Positions 1 to 7,249 of a stretch of DNA of 9,648 bases are shown piece after piece. Within the stretch, counting starts at the first letter, position 1. Each line of letters begins with the position of its first letter. The notes under the pieces were generated by a model. It had not been told where the DNA came from. It ran no database searches and worked only from the letters and a program-made list of their open reading frames with translations. Source of the DNA: Lentimicrobium sp. Lineage in GTDB: Bacteria > Bacteroidota > Bacteroidia > Bacteroidales > Lentimicrobiaceae. Location: contig JAAXUD010000065.1 of NCBI GenBank assembly GCA_013336205.1, forward strand, positions 1-9,648, read 5' to 3'. The position numbers and the translations under genes were made by a program.

Positions 1-35
1 TTTAATGTTTTTGATATTTGGATTTATTAGATTTA

Positions 36-49
36 TGAAATGCATTTCA
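36..49. repeat. 14-bp perfect palindrome
   Basis: The sequence TGAAATGCATTTCA is its own reverse complement. It lies in AT-rich DNA with no gene around it, 18 bases before the first hairpin repeat. It could be a dimeric-regulator site or chance in low-complexity DNA; nothing else in the window matches it. Confidence 0.3.
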
Positions 50-66
50 AATAAGCAGGACTGGTG

Positions 67-100
67 AAATTATCCTTAGCGAGGACGCTAAGGATAATTT
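67..100. repeat. Dispersed hairpin palindrome, copy 1
   Basis: A perfect 15-bp inverted repeat (AAATTATCCTTAGCG, loop AGGA, then the exact complement) that would form a very stable hairpin in RNA or single-stranded DNA. Identity with copy 2 covers positions 64-100 against 155-191. After the stem it continues TTTGGGA, as does copy 3. It lies 3' of the GDSL hydrolase gene with no gene further left in the window. I infer a REP-like or MITE-like intergenic element; there is no transposase and no obvious target-site duplication. Confidence 0.85.
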
Positions 101-157
101 GGGAGGTGAGATTTCCCTAATCTATGACGTTAAGTAAAGTTTTTAAAAGGGGGCGTG

Positions 158-191
158 AAATTATCCTTAGCGAGGACGCTAAGGATAATTT
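158..191. repeat. Dispersed hairpin palindrome, copy 2
   Basis: Identical to copy 1 over the whole 34-base hairpin and in the same orientation, 91 bases further on. It ends 23 bases past the stop codon of the minus-strand hydrolase gene, so it would fold in the 3' end of that mRNA. Read on the minus strand the stem is followed by CACGCCCCC rather than a T-run, so it is not a canonical rho-independent terminator. A role in 3'-end protection or termination by another route is possible. Confidence 0.85.
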
Positions 192-214
192 TCAGGAAGT
201 AGTTTCAGGACTTT

Positions 215-1135
215 CTACAAAAGCAAAACTTTTATCCGCGAAATTATACCTGCTTTGCTTCGGACCAATACAAAGTAAATTCCATTGGCCAGACCATTCA
301 TACTGATTGCAGATCCGGAAGCAGCCTGCATGCGATTCTGTATTACCAGCTCACCCCTGGTGTTATAAATCATAACTTCCACGCCTTCGTCGACATTGAG
401 CAACATTAACTGCTTGTCAGACAGGCTATAGGAAATTTTTCCGGAATCAGAGATTTCATCCTCAATCCCTACCTCTTTCTCAACGCGCTTTAGTATTTCC
501 TGCACCCAAAGTGCATACATGGCGCCACTTGGATGAAGTCCGTCGGTTGCTACCAGTTCCGGCTGAGCCAAACCACGACGGGAAATCGGGGTAATATCAA
601 TATATGCTACATTGTAATTACTGGTAATCTGTCGGTTAATATTATTAAACTCATCAATTTGCGAACTAATGGATGGATTCCCGTTTCCGTAAGGAGTAAA
701 GGCATAATCAGGAATGGACAGCACGAATACATGCGACGGATTGTTTCCCGCCAGGGAAATTGCCTGAAGCAGCAAGGATTCAAATTCAGTGGCATAGGTC
801 TGAATGTTGCCTCCCTGAAACTGATTGTTTACCCCGATCAGTAATGAAACCAGGCTATAGCCGCTAAGCGGCTGCTGCTGATTGATCGCATTCTGAAGAT
901 TGTCTGTTCGCCAACCGGTTTGTGCAATTATTTTCAGTTCACCGTTTACATAACCGAGTTTGCTTAGTTCGGTGATTAACTGTTTTGGCCATCTTTCATT
1001 CACTCCAACACTCTGTCCAATCGTATATGAATCGCCAAGAGCCAGAAAATGAACAGGCTCCCTTACTTTTATGGTTTGGGCTTCGCCAGATTGAACTATA
1101 AGAAGCAGAATAAACAAAAACAATATATTTTTCAT
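215..1135 (-). CDS. Secreted GDSL/SGNH-type hydrolase with T9SS C-terminal sorting domain
   Basis: A 306-residue secreted esterase/lipase-type hydrolase. I chose the ATG at 1135 because it begins a clean signal peptide (MKNILFLFILLLIVQSGEAQ, residues 1-20). The open frame extends to 1282 only through a TTG and a non-signal-like leader. SGNH blocks are visible: GDSY at 34-37 (Ser36 the likely nucleophile), a Gly near 74 (QTGWR), GVNN at 101-104 (block III, Asn103), and DGLH at 198-201 (Asp198 and His201 completing the triad). Residues about 235-306 resemble a type A Por secretion tail: MIYNTRGELV, then LANGIYFVLV, then a basic end (SRIKVLLL). Such proteins cross the inner membrane by Sec and the outer membrane by T9SS, and the tail is normally cleaved. 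The substrate cannot be told; acetyl-sugar or lipid esters are typical of the family. It is probably transcribed alone, because the next gene upstream is 264 bases away with a hairpin repeat between them. Confidence 0.9.
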   Translation of the reverse strand: MKNILFLFILLLIVQSGEAQTIKVREPVHFLALGDSYTIGQSVGVNERWPKQLITELSKLGYVNGELKIIAQTGWRTDNLQNAINQQQPLSGYSLVSLLIGVNNQFQGGNIQTYATEFESLLLQAISLAGNNPSHVFVLSIPDYAFTPYGNGNPSISSQIDEFNNINRQITSNYNVAYIDITPISRRGLAQPELVATDGLHPSGAMYALWVQEILKRVEKEVGIEDEISDSGKISYSLSDKQLMLLNVDEGVEVMIYNTRGELVIQNRMQAASGSAISMNGLANGIYFVLVRSKAGIISRIKVLLL

Positions 1136-1311
1136 GGTATAGTGCCTGTTTAACTTTAAGCAATTGTAGGTTAGAATTAACATTGTCACTTTTAAAAAAA
1201 AATATAACAGATAAAACCCCCGAATGGTTGATTCATTTAAAAAATGCGTAGGTGATTCTCCTTGATGGGAGAACTTTAGCAAATTTTAAATTGTCTGTGG
1301 GGGATACGTGG

Positions 1312-1343
1312 AATTAACCTTAGCGAGGACGTTAAGGTTAATT
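1312..1343. repeat. Dispersed hairpin palindrome, copy 3 (variant)
   Basis: AATTAACCTTAGCG, loop AGGA, then CGTTAAGGTTAATT, in the same orientation as copies 1 and 2. Compared with them, one stem base has changed T to A and its partner A to T, so pairing is kept. A second change (C to T at 1332) gives a G-U wobble in RNA. The following TTTGGGA is shared with copy 1. It sits 56 bases past the stop of the FG-GAP protein gene and upstream of the hydrolase gene, both on the minus strand. Confidence 0.8.
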
Positions 1344-1356
1344 TGGGAAGATTTCA

Positions 1357-1371
1357 AGGACGCAAAGGTTA
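1357..1371. repeat. Degenerate half-copy of the hairpin repeat
   Basis: AGGACGCAAAGGTTA matches the loop and right arm of copy 3 (AGGACGTTAAGGTTA, 1326-1340) at 13 of 15 positions, offset by 31 bases. No matching left arm is present, so it cannot form the hairpin. It may be a decayed copy or the remains of a tandem arrangement. Confidence 0.45.
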
Positions 1372-1399
1372 GTCGAAGGAAGAGAGTATCATGGAAAGC

Positions 1400-3127
1400 T
1401 TATTTCACAGCTTTTAGCCTGTGCATCTTACCGCTTTCCAGAATATTGATGAGGTAAACTCCAGCCGGGTAGTTAGAAACCGGCAAACTGAAGTGGTTAT
1501 CATTAATGATTCCATTATACAGCAAACTACCTGACACTGAAGAAACTGAGATCTCAGCTTTTGCTGTTTCAATACCTGATATAAAAAGCAAATTGCCCGT
1601 AAAAAAAGCTTTAACATTCTCAGCATCTATTTTTTGTGTGCCGGTATTCAATACAGTAAAACTAACCTCTTCCGAAAACCCGGAGCCAGTAAATGCCTGA
1701 TCAACGGATTGAACCCTTAAAAAATAATCTCCCGGATCAAGTGAACGAAAAATCATAAAATCATTGTTTCCCGCGTTACCGGTGCTTGCTGTAAAGCGCT
1801 TACCCGTCAATATATCAGACTGAGGACTGACAAGATCGATTCCACCTGTTTGCGAACCAGCCATTACATTATAGCTGACAGCCATCTGCGGAGATTGCTG
1901 ATCGTCAGCCCTGCTCCAGCTTACAACAGCATAGTCGCCCGAAACATAGGTTGACAATCCTGCCGGAACATCAGGAACAGTATTTTGATGGTATGTTCCG
2001 CTGATTAATTCGTTGATGTATAGCTTTGTAACCGGCGATCCGGCAAGACCGGTAAGCAGTAAGTCATAATCGCCATCGTTGTCAAAATCACCCCAGGCCG
2101 AGGATGATCTTTCTGCAAATGACAAGCCGGCCGGATACTCATCAAAACCTCCCACTCCGTTATTGGCATATAGTCGGGTTGATGCATTTCCGCATCCTGC
2201 ATTCTGACCTGAAAGCATAATATCGAGGTCTCCGTCATTATCATAGTCAATCCAGTCGGAAGGGCCCAGTGCGGTGCCGATAAGACCGGCATCGGCAAAT
2301 CTGAAAGAATTGGCGCCATTGTTCTGATAAACATAAGATACGGGAACCAGCGAAGCATCCTTGCCGGTAATAAGTATATCGAGCTTGCCGTCGTTGTCAA
2401 AATCGCCCCAGCGGGCTGAACCACCAACAGCCCCTTCAACAGGAACTTCGAGGCGGGTAAAATTCCCCTGATTGTTCAGATAAACAAATGCTTCAGCAAC
2501 TGAGCCGGCATCGCCAACCATCAGCAGATCAAGATCCCCATCATTATCGCAATCGCCCCAGTTTAAGGCAGGGGAATTCATAATTGTAAGCCCATGCTCC
2601 GTTTCTGCGAAAGTGCCATCGCCATTGTTGTGGTATAGTTTGGTATTCCATCCGCCAGAGATTACAAGGTCGGGATAGCCATCGTTGTTATAATCGCCCC
2701 ACGCCAGGTCGCCATCGGCACCTGCATTATAAAATCCGGCATCGATCAGTTCGAATGTGCCACTGCCCGAATTCCGGTAAAGGCGGGTTGCGCTTCCATT
2801 CAGGTCCTGACCAGTCATTACAATATCCATGTATCCGTCAAGATCAAAGTCAGCTAAAGCAAGGGCACTGTTGTAAAGTCCCGAAATGCCGGACTCTATC
2901 GCAACAAAAATGCCTGCATCATTCAGATAGATTTTCCCAAATGCCTCAGCATTAATATCCATACCGATGGTAACCAGATCAAGATCAAGATCGTTATCAA
3001 AATCTGCAAAGGCCACCGCACTCCGTCCGATTCCGGGAATCCCGGAAAAAGACTCAACAAAGGGCTGCGCTTTGGAGATACTGAAACTGATACTCAATAG
3101 AAGTAAGGAGGAAAATAATTTATTCAT
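1400..3127 (-). CDS. Secreted FG-GAP/VCBS seven-repeat propeller protein with Fn3-like domain and T9SS tail
   Basis: A 575-residue cell-surface or secreted protein of unknown ligand. A signal peptide occupies residues 1 to about 21 (MNKLFSSLLLLSISFSISKAQ). Seven Asp-rich calcium-binding-like loops of the form DxDxDGxxD follow at about residues 42, 93, 145, 192, 242, 294 and 347, spaced 47-53 residues, mostly within WGDFDNDG-type motifs. Seven repeats fit a closed seven-bladed integrin-alpha-like beta-propeller. Residues about 385-495 look like a fibronectin type III domain (PDVPAGLS start, YFLRVQSVD near the end). Residues about 498-575 form a T9SS sorting tail (PAGVYLINILESGKMHRLKAVK). The first loop is atypical, with Leu where Gly is usual (DNDLDLD). 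AAGGAT lies about 10 bases before the ATG, unusually Shine-Dalgarno-like for this group. In the family such proteins bind carbohydrate or protein surfaces; no catalytic domain is visible. Confidence 0.88.
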   Translation of the reverse strand: MNKLFSSLLLLSISFSISKAQPFVESFSGIPGIGRSAVAFADFDNDLDLDLVTIGMDINAEAFGKIYLNDAGIFVAIESGISGLYNSALALADFDLDGYMDIVMTGQDLNGSATRLYRNSGSGTFELIDAGFYNAGADGDLAWGDYNNDGYPDLVISGGWNTKLYHNNGDGTFAETEHGLTIMNSPALNWGDCDNDGDLDLLMVGDAGSVAEAFVYLNNQGNFTRLEVPVEGAVGGSARWGDFDNDGKLDILITGKDASLVPVSYVYQNNGANSFRFADAGLIGTALGPSDWIDYDNDGDLDIMLSGQNAGCGNASTRLYANNGVGGFDEYPAGLSFAERSSSAWGDFDNDGDYDLLLTGLAGSPVTKLYINELISGTYHQNTVPDVPAGLSTYVSGDYAVVSWSRADDQQSPQMAVSYNVMAGSQTGGIDLVSPQSDILTGKRFTASTGNAGNNDFMIFRSLDPGDYFLRVQSVDQAFTGSGFSEEVSFTVLNTGTQKIDAENVKAFFTGNLLFISGIETAKAEISVSSVSGSLLYNGIINDNHFSLPVSNYPAGVYLINILESGKMHRLKAVK

Positions 3128-3280
3128 AAAGCCGGATCCTTGAGTTTTGGCTGTGAAAATACAACAAAACGCTTAAATATATGCAAGTTTCAACATATAT
3201 TCATTTGCATCCGGCAGAAATTCAATTAAGTTTATAACATACAGTATCTTTACCTAAAGCCGATTTGCACTATTTTGAAA

Positions 3281-3306
3281 TAAAAAAGGGAGCCAACAGC
3301 TCCCTT
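3281..3306 (-). terminator. Rho-independent terminator of the tilS-dsbD operon
   Basis: On the minus strand, 15 bases after the dsbD stop, the sequence AAGGGAGC, loop TGTTG, GCTCCCTT forms a perfect 8-bp stem. It runs straight into a T-rich tail (TTTTTTATTT). This is a textbook intrinsic terminator and separates dsbD from the FG-GAP gene. Confidence 0.9.
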
Positions 3307-3321
3307 CGAAATCTCCTGCAA

Positions 3322-5430
3322 CTATTGTTGTCTCTTTTTGAATTCAGCCAGACCGTTATCCAGGAATTCTATGAATTTTTCGACATCCAGGTCATATGCT
3401 TTGGGCGTTACAAGTAATTCGCCCTTTAAATCCAGCAATACATAGTAAGGCTGCGCATTGATGTTGTACTTACTGATCTGATAATCGGCGTATTTTTTGC
3501 CAATGGTCTTTTTAACTTTTCCATCATAGGCAGATGTAATCCATTCCGATTCAGGAAGTTCTGTTTTATCATCCACATAGAGCGCTACAATGATAAACTC
3601 CTCACGCAGTTTCTTCAGCACACGCGGGTCGGACCAGACCCGGGCCTCCATTTCGCGGCAGTTCACACAACCGTGGCCTGTAAAGTCAATAAAAACCGGT
3701 TTCTGCTGTTTAGCAGCACAAGCCAACGCCTGTTCATAATCAAAATAGCCTTCCAACCCATGTGGCAGGTGAAGAATATCACCATACAACGGTTTATCGC
3801 ACAGCGCTGAAGCTTTTTCTTCACTTCCACCGCTGCTGCCGCCATATACCTGAATATTGTCGCGAACTATTTTGTTGAGATCAAAATCGTGGGTAGCCTG
3901 TGGTGGAAGGTAGCCTGATAATGCCTGCAGGGGCGCTCCAAACATTCCCGGAATCATATAAGCTACGAATGTAAATGTTACTATGGCCATGCCAAGTCGT
4001 GGCACGCTGATAAATTTCAGGTCACTGTCGTGCGAGAATTTGAGTTTACCCAGCAGATAAAATCCCATCAGGGTAAAGATAATGATCCAGAAAGCAAGAT
4101 AAATTTCGCGGTCGAGGATACCCCAATGGTAGGTTTGATCAGCAATGCTTAGAAATTTCAGACCAAGCGCCAGTTCGATAAACCCAAGTACAACTTTTAC
4201 AGAGTTGAGCCAACCGCCCGATTTTGGCATATTGTTGAGCCAGCGCGGGAAGAAAGCGAACAAGGTAAATGGCAGGGCAAAAGCCAATGAGAATCCAAGC
4301 ATCCCAATGATGGGTTCAAGCACTTCCCCCCCGGCTGAGGCTACAAGAATTGCCCCGACAATCGGGCCTGTGCATGAAAATGACACCAGCACCAGGGTAA
4401 AGGCCATAAAGAAGGAGCCAATAATACCGCCGCGATCGGCCTGTGCATCGGATTTGTTAATCATCCAGCTGGGCAAGGTAATCTCAAACATTCCAAGGAA
4501 TGAAGCAGCAAAAAACATAAATATCAGGAAGAAAAGCACGTTGGGAATCCAGTGCGTACTCAGGAAATTGGCAAAATTGGCACCCAGGGTAACCGCAACC
4601 AGTGTTCCGATTACTGTATAAATCAGGATAATTGAAATTCCATAAAACAGAGCCTGGGCCTTGGCTTTTACCTTATCCTTTTCCTTCAGGAAAAATGTTA
4701 CCGTCATAGGAATCATCGGGAACACACATGGAGTGAGAATTGCAGCAAGACCGGCCAGAAATGAAAAGAAAAACAAGGTCCAGAGTGAGGCATTCTTATC
4801 CATACCTCCGGCGTCAACCTGATTTATCTCGCCTGTTTTTAAGGTGTCTGCTTTTACCAGTGTATCAGAGGCGGGCTTAACACTATCTGTTATGTTTGCT
4901 TCGGGTACAGCCTTCTGATTGCCGTCAGGGGCAGCAACGGCAACAATCTCCGGATTGCCCTTTATATTAAACTCATAATCAACAGTTTCCGGAGCCAGGC
5001 ACTGTTTATCGTCGCAGCACATAAACTCAAGGTACCCGGTAATTTTAAAATCTTTCGCAGAAAGTACCTTAATATTCTGGGTAAATACAGCCTTGTCGGC
5101 AAAGTATTTCAGGGTTGCCTGAAACTGATTGTCATATTCTTCAATCGCTTTTGGTTCCTTAACCTTGCCGATGGTTTTATAGTCCGCACTTTTTTCAAAC
5201 ACAAAAGATGTTGGCACCGGTCCGTCGGGTGGTGGCGGAACATCCTGTGAATACAAATGCCAGGGCTTATCTATAGTAGCAGTAAAAATCAGCTGAACCT
5301 CGTCTTTTGAAATCTGCTTCGTGCTGAAATTCCACTTTACCGGTTTAAGCACCTGGGCGCTCGATAGCACTGGCAAAACGACAGCCAATACAAGCATTAA
5401 CAGGGCATTTTTTAGAATTTTCTTTGTCAT
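3322..5430 (-). CDS. dsbD: Thiol:disulfide interchange protein DsbD (protein-disulfide reductase)
   Basis: A 702-residue inner-membrane protein that carries electrons from cytoplasmic thioredoxin to periplasmic proteins. The ATG at 5430 gives a good signal peptide (MTKKILKNALLMLVLAVVLP to SSAQ); the longer open frame starts at a TTG at 5454 and adds eight residues without signal character. All three DsbD modules are present. The N-terminal periplasmic domain has paired cysteines Cys138 and Cys144 (CCDDKQC). The CcdA-like core has about eight membrane spans (roughly 216-498), with Cys235 in LTPCVFPMIP and Cys353 in SCTGP. The C-terminal thioredoxin-like domain has the active site CVNC at Cys588/Cys591. 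An Asp/Lys-rich linker with extra cysteines joins the last two modules. Length is somewhat above the classical E. coli protein. It follows tilS by 29 bases on the same strand, so the two are probably co-transcribed. Targets are likely cytochrome c maturation or periplasmic isomerases, by family knowledge only. Confidence 0.93.
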   Translation of the reverse strand: MTKKILKNALLMLVLAVVLPVLSSAQVLKPVKWNFSTKQISKDEVQLIFTATIDKPWHLYSQDVPPPPDGPVPTSFVFEKSADYKTIGKVKEPKAIEEYDNQFQATLKYFADKAVFTQNIKVLSAKDFKITGYLEFMCCDDKQCLAPETVDYEFNIKGNPEIVAVAAPDGNQKAVPEANITDSVKPASDTLVKADTLKTGEINQVDAGGMDKNASLWTLFFFSFLAGLAAILTPCVFPMIPMTVTFFLKEKDKVKAKAQALFYGISIILIYTVIGTLVAVTLGANFANFLSTHWIPNVLFFLIFMFFAASFLGMFEITLPSWMINKSDAQADRGGIIGSFFMAFTLVLVSFSCTGPIVGAILVASAGGEVLEPIIGMLGFSLAFALPFTLFAFFPRWLNNMPKSGGWLNSVKVVLGFIELALGLKFLSIADQTYHWGILDREIYLAFWIIIFTLMGFYLLGKLKFSHDSDLKFISVPRLGMAIVTFTFVAYMIPGMFGAPLQALSGYLPPQATHDFDLNKIVRDNIQVYGGSSGGSEEKASALCDKPLYGDILHLPHGLEGYFDYEQALACAAKQQKPVFIDFTGHGCVNCREMEARVWSDPRVLKKLREEFIIVALYVDDKTELPESEWITSAYDGKVKKTIGKKYADYQISKYNINAQPYYVLLDLKGELLVTPKAYDLDVEKFIEFLDNGLAEFKKRQQ

Positions 5431-5459
5431 TATGTTGAGATTATTTGCACACAAGCCGG

Positions 5460-6794
5460 CTAATCAAGCCATTCTATTTTGAGAATTGATTTTGTTTCAG
5501 GCGTAATACGATAGGCATTGCCAATCCGGTGTCCGACCAGCCAGATTATGTCGTTTCCACTGATCAGCAACCAGGCATTTTCCTTTTCGATGATCGAAAA
5601 TTTATTGTCAATAAAAAAATCACTGAGTTTCTTCGAATTGGTCATTCCATAGGGCACAAATGAATCCCCATCCTTCCATTTTCTTAACCTGAGCGGCCAG
5701 CTAAGCTTTGAAGCATCAAGCATTACGACGCTCCCACTTTTACTGATCATAAGATCTGAATTACTCTCTATCTCACTAAAACGAAGATGAATCGGTTTTT
5801 TAATATCCGGATTTTCAACATCGATAAGGATTTCGCCTGCCGGTACATCGCCCGCAACGCCTAATTCAGTAATCATCAGCAAGTCTCTGTCTTTCAGCGC
5901 ACGGTGAGTGGATGAAAAGAACTGTTTTCCGGGAATATCTTCAAGCGCTGCTGAAATTTCATCTGTAACACTGCGGTTGAAATTAAACGGCTGAAGCAAC
6001 TCATAGATGTATACCTCTCTGGGTTGCAGTTTTAACAATCCGGGAATTTTAAAGGTCACCATCCCGTCATTCAGAATCTCAACCTGTTCTCTTATCTCTT
6101 CGATGTGATTGGTAACAAGCCGCTCGGTTTCCCGGATGCGATCGATGGTCGCTGTAATGGTTTTTCTGAATTCAGGATTAATTTCGCCCAACAAAGGAAC
6201 AAGATCATGACGAATTTTGTTCCTCACATATTTAGACGACCGGTTTGAACTATCCTCGCGGTAAGCAATCGCTTCGTCACTGGCAAACTCTTCTATCTGG
6301 CGACGGAAGGCAAACATCATCGGATGCACTATTCTTGTGCGGTTTGGCAGTATGCCGTGTAGCCCGCTGATGCCTGTTCCGCGCAACACATTGATAAAGA
6401 AAGTTTCTATCTGATCGTCGAGGTGGTGGGCTGTAGCTACCGACTTAAATGATTCATTCTGAACCAGTTCATCAAACCATTCGTATCGAAGTGTACGGGC
6501 TGCCATCTGAACCGAAACCTTGTTAAAACCGGCATATTCCCTGGTTTTAAAATGCTTCACAAATAGCTTTACTTTATAAGCCTCAGCTATTGACGTTACA
6601 AAAGCTTCATCCTGATTCGATTCACTTCCGCGTAAACCAAAATTACAATGCGCAATGGCAAAGTTGAAGCCTGCCCTGTGAAAGAGTTCAGCCAAAACCA
6701 TAGAATCAACGCCACCGCTTATTGCCAGTAAAATTGGCTCTTTCGGCCCAAAAAGGCGAAATTCGGATACATATTGCTTAAACTGTTCGAGCAT
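5460..6794 (-). CDS. tilS: tRNA(Ile)-lysidine synthetase TilS
   Basis: A 444-residue cytoplasmic enzyme that converts cytidine 34 of the CAU-anticodon tRNA-Ile to lysidine using ATP and lysine, so that the tRNA reads AUA. The N-terminal PP-loop ATPase domain shows SGGVDS at residues 26-31, HCNFGLRGSES at 49-59, the AHHLDDQIET motif at 122-131 followed by LRGTGISGL, and RNKIRHDLVP at 191-200. The middle (about 215-350) is a variable helical region. Residues about 368-440 match the TilS C-terminal domain (LRKWKDGDSFVPYGM, KKLSDFFID, then WLVGHRIGNAYRI). Length is normal for the long form of the family. The ATG at 6794 places the PP-loop at the usual distance and lies just after a promoter-like element. 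It is the first gene of the operon with dsbD. It is a single-copy essential gene in most bacteria that rely on lysidine for AUA decoding. Confidence 0.95.
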   Translation of the reverse strand: MLEQFKQYVSEFRLFGPKEPILLAISGGVDSMVLAELFHRAGFNFAIAHCNFGLRGSESNQDEAFVTSIAEAYKVKLFVKHFKTREYAGFNKVSVQMAARTLRYEWFDELVQNESFKSVATAHHLDDQIETFFINVLRGTGISGLHGILPNRTRIVHPMMFAFRRQIEEFASDEAIAYREDSSNRSSKYVRNKIRHDLVPLLGEINPEFRKTITATIDRIRETERLVTNHIEEIREQVEILNDGMVTFKIPGLLKLQPREVYIYELLQPFNFNRSVTDEISAALEDIPGKQFFSSTHRALKDRDLLMITELGVAGDVPAGEILIDVENPDIKKPIHLRFSEIESNSDLMISKSGSVVMLDASKLSWPLRLRKWKDGDSFVPYGMTNSKKLSDFFIDNKFSIIEKENAWLLISGNDIIWLVGHRIGNAYRITPETKSILKIEWLD

Positions 6795-6798
6795 GGGG

Positions 6799-6806
6799 CA
6801 AAGTTA
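6799..6806 (-). promoter_or_regulatory. Candidate Bacteroidota -7 promoter element before tilS
   Basis: On the minus strand TAACTTTG matches the Bacteroidota sigma-A -7 consensus TAnnTTTG exactly and is followed by CCCCATG. No perfect -33 TTTG is present; the T-rich stretch TTTTA about 15-18 bases upstream is the best candidate. Transcription would start at or within a few bases of the tilS start codon, giving a nearly leaderless mRNA. Confidence 0.45.
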
Positions 6807-6889
6807 TAAAAGTTCGCGATAAAATTTAAGTGTGTAGCAGTATAGAAAATCTCTTTGCCGTTTACCTCACTATTTTATTAAAATAACCA

Positions 6890-6907
6890 ATTATAAGATT
6901 TTATAAT
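6890..6907. repeat. AT-rich inverted repeat upstream of tilS
   Basis: ATTATAA, spacer GATT, TTATAAT: a perfect 7-bp inverted repeat about 95 bases upstream of the tilS start. It could be a dimer binding site, but in DNA this AT-rich it could also arise by chance. The half TTATAAT recurs at 7145 and 7236. Confidence 0.35.
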
Positions 6908-6942
6908 ACTCTTATTTAGGGAGTTACCAGATTCAATAAAAC

Positions 6943-7001
6943 AAAAAAATCCGGGAGAAGCGTAAAAAAACTCCCCTTTTCTTGTGTTTTTCACCCGGAT
7001 T
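6943..7001 (-). terminator. Nested hairpins with T-tract, possible terminator or attenuator
   Basis: Outer arms AATCCGGG (6948-6955) and CCCGGATT (6994-7001) are perfectly complementary. An inner stem pairs GGGAG (6953-6957) with CTCCC (6971-6975). The two share bases 6953-6955, so they are mutually exclusive. On the minus strand either stem runs into a seven-T tract (complement of 6943-6949), the layout of an intrinsic terminator. No gene is seen upstream on that strand within the window. It could stop antisense transcription from the kinase side or act in a long tilS leader. Confidence 0.35.
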
Positions 7002-7144
7002 GAGAACAGATATCCAATATTTTTAATATTTTTAACAAAAACACCAGCTGCTGATTTCATTAGGAGGATATTCCCAAAAACACACAAACGCTAAAACAAA
7101 TCCCCTCAGATTTAAAAGCAGATTTATTTGCTTCAGGCATTACA

Positions 7145-7249
7145 TTATAATGAATAATCAATAAATAATACTGGAATATGATGCACCTTTGCCTATAATA
7201 TCGCATCCGGGAACTTCGCGAAAGCTATGTTTGACTTATAATGAATAAT
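7145..7249. repeat. Pair of 14-bp direct repeats (TTATAATGAATAAT)
   Basis: Exact copies at 7145-7158 and 7236-7249, 91 bases apart, in the upstream region of the histidine kinase gene (the second ends 96 bases before its start codon). The flanks differ, so the match is limited to these 14 bases. They may be paired operator sites for a regulator of the kinase operon, but low complexity makes chance possible. Confidence 0.4.

Noticed and set aside
67..191. Hairpin copies 1 and 2 as a CRISPR array or canonical terminators
   Set aside because: There are only two adjacent units and no spacer series, and the minus-strand reading lacks a T-run after the stem.
124..306. 60-codon plus-strand open frame at the left edge
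   Set aside because: It runs through hairpin copy 2 and into the 3' end of the hydrolase gene on the other strand, and shows no family resemblance or ribosome site.
1136..1282. Upstream extension of the hydrolase frame
   Set aside because: It begins at TTG and would bury the clear signal peptide that starts at the ATG at 1135.
2005..2439. 144-codon minus-strand frame inside the FG-GAP gene
   Set aside because: It is an alternative frame of the repetitive propeller coding region; the repeat structure of the main frame is unambiguous.
4145..4621. 158-codon plus-strand frame inside dsbD
   Set aside because: It is antisense to the conserved membrane core of dsbD, with no domain signal of its own.
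5431..5454. Eight-residue upstream extension of dsbD
   Set aside because: It begins at TTG, and the ATG at 5430 starts directly on a good signal peptide.
6878..7087. 69-codon minus-strand open frame upstream of tilS
   Set aside because: It starts at TTG, has low-complexity AT-rich content, overlaps the nested inverted repeats, and resembles no known protein.
7231..7242. TTGACT and TATAAT as a sigma-70 promoter
   Set aside because: The two elements are directly adjacent, with no 16-18 base spacing, and Bacteroidota promoters use a different consensus.
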